From Ectocarpus siliculosus (taxonomy: Eukaryota; Sar; Phaeophyceae; Ectocarpales; Ectocarpaceae), in assembly GCA_000310025.1 (NCBI GenBank), contig FN649751.1:5497104-5561103 (forward strand): a stretch of 64,000 bases of DNA, written 5' to 3'. A program made the translations under genes and the position numbers. Under the pieces are notes generated by a model, which was not told the origin of the DNA, did no database searches, and worked only from the letters and a program-made list of their open reading frames with translations. Positions within the stretch are counted from its first letter, which is position 1. Each line of letters begins with the position of its first letter. Shown here one piece after another: positions 61,036-64,000 of this stretch.

Positions 61036-64000
61036 AGGGAGAGAGAGCTGACTCTCGTAGACAACAGCAGCTGTTGAGCACGCGTGGGCTTGTTCTGCGC
61101 ACGTGTGTCGCAGCTGTTTTACGTATCTCGTCTAGTCTGCTGCCCTGCTTGGCGATGGTTTTGGCGCAGACGACAGGCCGTAGCGGGTGCATCTACCGTC
61201 CGAAGCGGGAGGTCGAGCATGACACCCCCGCTCCTGTAACATTGTCAGATGCATGCATATGTCAGTGGTTGGTGTGGTTCCCTCTTTTCGTGATCCGTGT
61301 TTTTTCTATCTTAGGACAAATTACCCACTTGTCCAACTCGCATTTCTCCATCTATTTTTCTATACCTCTCTTCTCTGTAGTCTGTCTCTCTGTCTGTCTC
61401 CTTCTCTATCTCTATCTCACTCTCTCTTTCTGCTTCTCTTCCTCTCTTGCTTTTTTTGTCGCCCGCCACCTGGTCTACACGCGACTCATCGACTCATCTT
61501 TTTTAACATCCCGTTTTCTACACTACCGTCGACGGTTGCCAAACCCCCCAAACGAAGGGATACGTGGCTATTTTCCTCGAGCACAACGACGGCTCGGGCT
61601 CCAGCTGCATGTTCCCCGACGGGCGAATCACGACATACGCCAAAGCCCCGAACTTGAAGGACGTGGGCGCCCCGGACAACCACGCCTTCCGGTAACTCTG
61701 GTTTCCTCTCGTCTCACACGATCTGCGCGTGTCCTTCTGCTCGTTTCACCTTTTCTTGTTCGCGGGAAGGCATGGCTGGCATGATCCTCTTTCCTCTCTG
61801 AAGGTTATTTTCGGCGAACATGCCGTAGTCAGGAGGGATCCGTTGAGGTCACCTAGGGCCTGGGAAGTTGGGCTATGGTTGGCTCGAACCCCACAGGTCA
61901 AGCGCCCCTGTTGCCGTTTTTTCGAAGCCTCTACCAAGGAGTCTAAGCGCCCTCTCTCATGTTTGACCGGTTGAATCGGTCCTGCTCCAGGAGAAGGCGA
62001 AAAGGAACAAGCCTAGGAGGCTCCTCTCCCTTTCTTTCTCCATCACGAGTACGATCAACGATGCCGCTACGTCTTGAATTTTAACGGCTATACATGTCGA
62101 ACGGCGCCATACGAGTGGCACGCTGCTCACCGACCCCTTGCGGACAAGAAGGTAACCCCTTTCCCCTTCCACCCTCCCTCTGCACACCCCACTATTTGTA
62201 GGCTGGCGCAATTGAGGCGCAGAGGAAGGGAAATTGGGCTCACGAGGGCTCACCTGGCAAGGCTCGCCCGCGGCTCTGCAACAGACTTGGAGACCTGTCG
62301 ACTTGTCGGGTTAGGGGATGTCATCGACACCAAGGTCCGGTTGTCGGGCGGCGTTGCTCGATTTCGCTTTGACTCGGTGCATTGGGTTATGCGTGTGTAC
62401 ACCCCGTTATTTTCCAATTGAAAACGACGCGGTTTTGTTATGCTCGAGCTTGGGTTTTGAGGTAGCTGGGGTTTGGGTTTCTGGATTGTCTCGTGTTTTG
62501 GGAGGCAATGGAGGTGTCATCGTTTGCGCGCTCACAAAGTAGCGTATATGGGACATGTGTTCCCAAAGGTGACGTTTTTGCCTGGACACAGGCCGACTTA
62601 TGGGTTGCCGGCGCCACAAACAAGGGGGCTTGCCTGTAGCCGCTGCGCCTGCCAGCTCACCGGTGACTAGACAGCATTGGAGACATTATTTCTACGCTAT
62701 CGGCAACCTTCCAACAGTTCTCACATGCTAGCATGGAGAGATATCACCTCAAAGTCACCGACCTTGACCCCCACCCCCGCCTCGCTGCCACCCGCGTGTC
62801 CACAACTTTTCTCGCCAGCGGCCGGCCTTCGTAGGGCACTCGTTCGGAGGGGGCACGGTTCTGCAGGTGCTGAGCGACGAGCGTGAGCGTGGCTCGAGAG
62901 GTGGCGCGGGGATGGACCCCGAGGAGACCGGGTACTCGATGGCCTTCATCATGGACGGTTGGACGTTCCCCTGCAGCGAAGAAGCGCGCGCCCAGAGCGT
63001 CGACATTCCGGTGCGTGGTTGTGGTGGTGGCGGAGGAGGCGTGGGAAGGGAGGCTCACGCGACGCCTGTTATGGAGGCGTTTTCGTGTGTCCATGGTGTG
63101 GTGTACTCAAACGGTGGTGGTGGCTGCGTTTTTGTTGGCAGCTACAACAACGCTAGACGGCTTTCGTTGGACTCATTTAGATCCTATCCATACATGAAGG
63201 TGCGCCGGTTGCTAGCGTTTCTCATTCGTTCGCTCCCATTCGGAAGAGTTAGAAGTAATTTCGGAATAGATAGGGATATCCCCTTTTTTTCTCCCCACGG
63301 ACGCGTCATCTCATCGAGTCAGCCCACAACATTGTGTATGATCAATGACGCCTTCCGATTGTCCATGGTAAACCCGACAGCACTTCTGCAGTTCCCTTAA
63401 GAAATGCTGACGTTCCAGAAAGAACGCGAGCGCACCAACCATATGTCGAAGGCTCGGGTACGTGGGCAAACACAACTGGACACTGCTGCTACGTGCTGTC
63501 GTTGTGTCCGCGTGTTGTTATCATCCGTTCAACGCGTGTTCTTTTGTGGCGCTCCTTTCCTGCCCGCTCTACGCAGTTGGTTGTCATCACCAGTGACGGC
63601 TTTCTTGGGGCCGAGGGTAAGAAGAACGAGGAACGCCTCGTCGACAACGCCGTCCGCATGGTTCGCGATGGCGCCAACGACCTCGCCATCCAGCTCCGAG
63701 TCAAAGACGCCGGTGAGGCTCGAGGGGGACTTTGTATTTTCGTCTTGTATGGTTTTTTATGTGTGTTGTATGTTTGTCTTGTTTTTGTGTGTGTGTATGC
63801 TTTTTTTTTTGCACTTTGTGAAGTATAATTTGTGTGTGTTGTTTTGCAAGCATATGTCTTGTACGAAGTTGTGTGTGTGTTTTCGTGTTGTTCGTGACAT
63901 GTGCCTGCCGGATGATGGGGGTATGCCACAACGATCGTTGAGCGATGATCGGAGTAGTTCAAGAGCGGCCCGGTGCTCGTCTGCCCTCGCGTGCGACAGT
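56592..64000 (+). CDS. Platelet-activating-factor acetylhydrolase-like serine lipase, both ends incomplete
   Basis: Twelve exons chain in phase: 56592-56631, 57239-57376, 58905-59064, 59277-59405, 59696-59913, 60182-60285, 60804-60949, 61558-61691, 62202-62334, 62819-63010, 63419-63457 and 63577-63712, about 520 residues, with more beyond the right edge. The N-terminal exons are hydrophobic (LLHVLVEGPRLQVLPVYLPT, then GLLAAMGVATLGLASCSLLL), likely membrane-spanning. Family landmarks: GRGPYAVG, VFYPVEKS, the oxyanion loop MVIFSHGLGGNRSMYAEHGA, FLEHNDGSG, the nucleophile elbow FVGHSFGGGTVLQ and the catalytic Asp in FIMDGWTFPC. The catalytic His is expected in exons not in the window. Such enzymes hydrolyse short or oxidised acyl chains from phospholipids. 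An alternative open frame at 62050-62201 was left out because only the direct 61691-62202 join keeps phase. Confidence 0.85.
57660..57735. repeat. CAGCAGTAG-rich self-complementary cluster
   Basis: AGTACTACTGTTGTACAGCA and CTGCTGTACAGCAGCAGTAG form several overlapping short palindromes in an intron of the lipase gene. Confidence 0.6.
60986..61050. repeat. (GA)n microsatellite
   Basis: A GA run starting about 36 bases after the donor at 60949, decaying into GGGA units, within the intron between the oxyanion-loop exon and the 61558 exon. Confidence 0.9.

Noticed and set aside
62050-62201. Extra exon in the lipase gene (open frame YDQRCRYVLNFNGY)
   Set aside because: No acceptor gives the needed phase 2 entry, and the direct join 61691-62202 aligns better with the family.
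1-64000. CRISPR arrays, rRNA genes, tRNA genes, integrated phaeovirus genes
   Set aside because: No regularly spaced direct repeats, no recognisable rRNA or cloverleaf pattern, and no viral capsid or polymerase motifs were seen. A tRNAscan or Rfam run could still find small RNAs missed by eye.

Overview
The window is nuclear DNA from an intron-rich eukaryote. Genes are split into many short exons with GT-AG introns of about 0.2-1.7 kb. Exonic sequence is GC-rich, and simple repeats (CT, GA, GTT), long G/C homopolymers and transposon debris fill the introns and spacers. The protein set (cytosolic peptide:N-glycanase, formylglycine-type sulfatase, plasma-type PAF-acetylhydrolase, ribosomal protein eS1, adenylate kinase) and the gene structure suggest a marine stramenopile, most likely a brown alga of the Ectocarpus type. 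That is inference; no marker gene proves it. There are no bacterial operons, rRNA genes or CRISPR arrays, and I recognised no tRNA.

Layout. 1-8.4 kb: no confident gene; LINE and MITE scraps, a 37-bp foldback and an odd interrupted reading frame. 8.5-13.4 kb (+): a MaoC-like double-HotDog protein, 5' end not found, with a MITE inside or beside its last intron. 15.0-16.1 kb (-): exons of an unrecognised gene. 16.3-18.4 kb: a broken LINE with duplicated segments and a long GA repeat. 18.9-19.5 kb: degenerate tandem repeats. 20.5-25.5 kb (+): adenylate kinase in nine exons. 27.0-31.3 kb (-): a secreted or membrane-anchored sulfatase whose last intron holds a 202-bp assembly gap. 32.5-36.5 kb (-): a TPR protein of the kinesin-light-chain type. 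37.4-43.1 kb (-): ribosomal protein RPS3A (eS1) in eight exons. 45.1-54.1 kb (-): a 1331-residue peptide:N-glycanase in thirteen exons. 55.4 kb to the right edge (+): a PAF-acetylhydrolase-like lipase, cut by the window end.

Exon boundaries come from GT/AG sites, reading-frame phase and family resemblance. For the complete models (sulfatase, TPR, RPS3A, PNGase, adenylate kinase) every junction is phase-consistent and the total length is a multiple of three. The main discovery is the peptide:N-glycanase. It appears to join a thioredoxin domain, a ubiquitin-like region, the transglutaminase-fold catalytic core with an intact Cys-His-Asp triad, an ILEI/FAM3-like domain, a jacalin-like lectin domain and a C-terminal PUB domain. 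The usual animal order has PUB at the N-terminus and PAW at the C-terminus. The sulfatase and the N-glycanase both act on glycans, but nothing in the sequence shows they are co-regulated.
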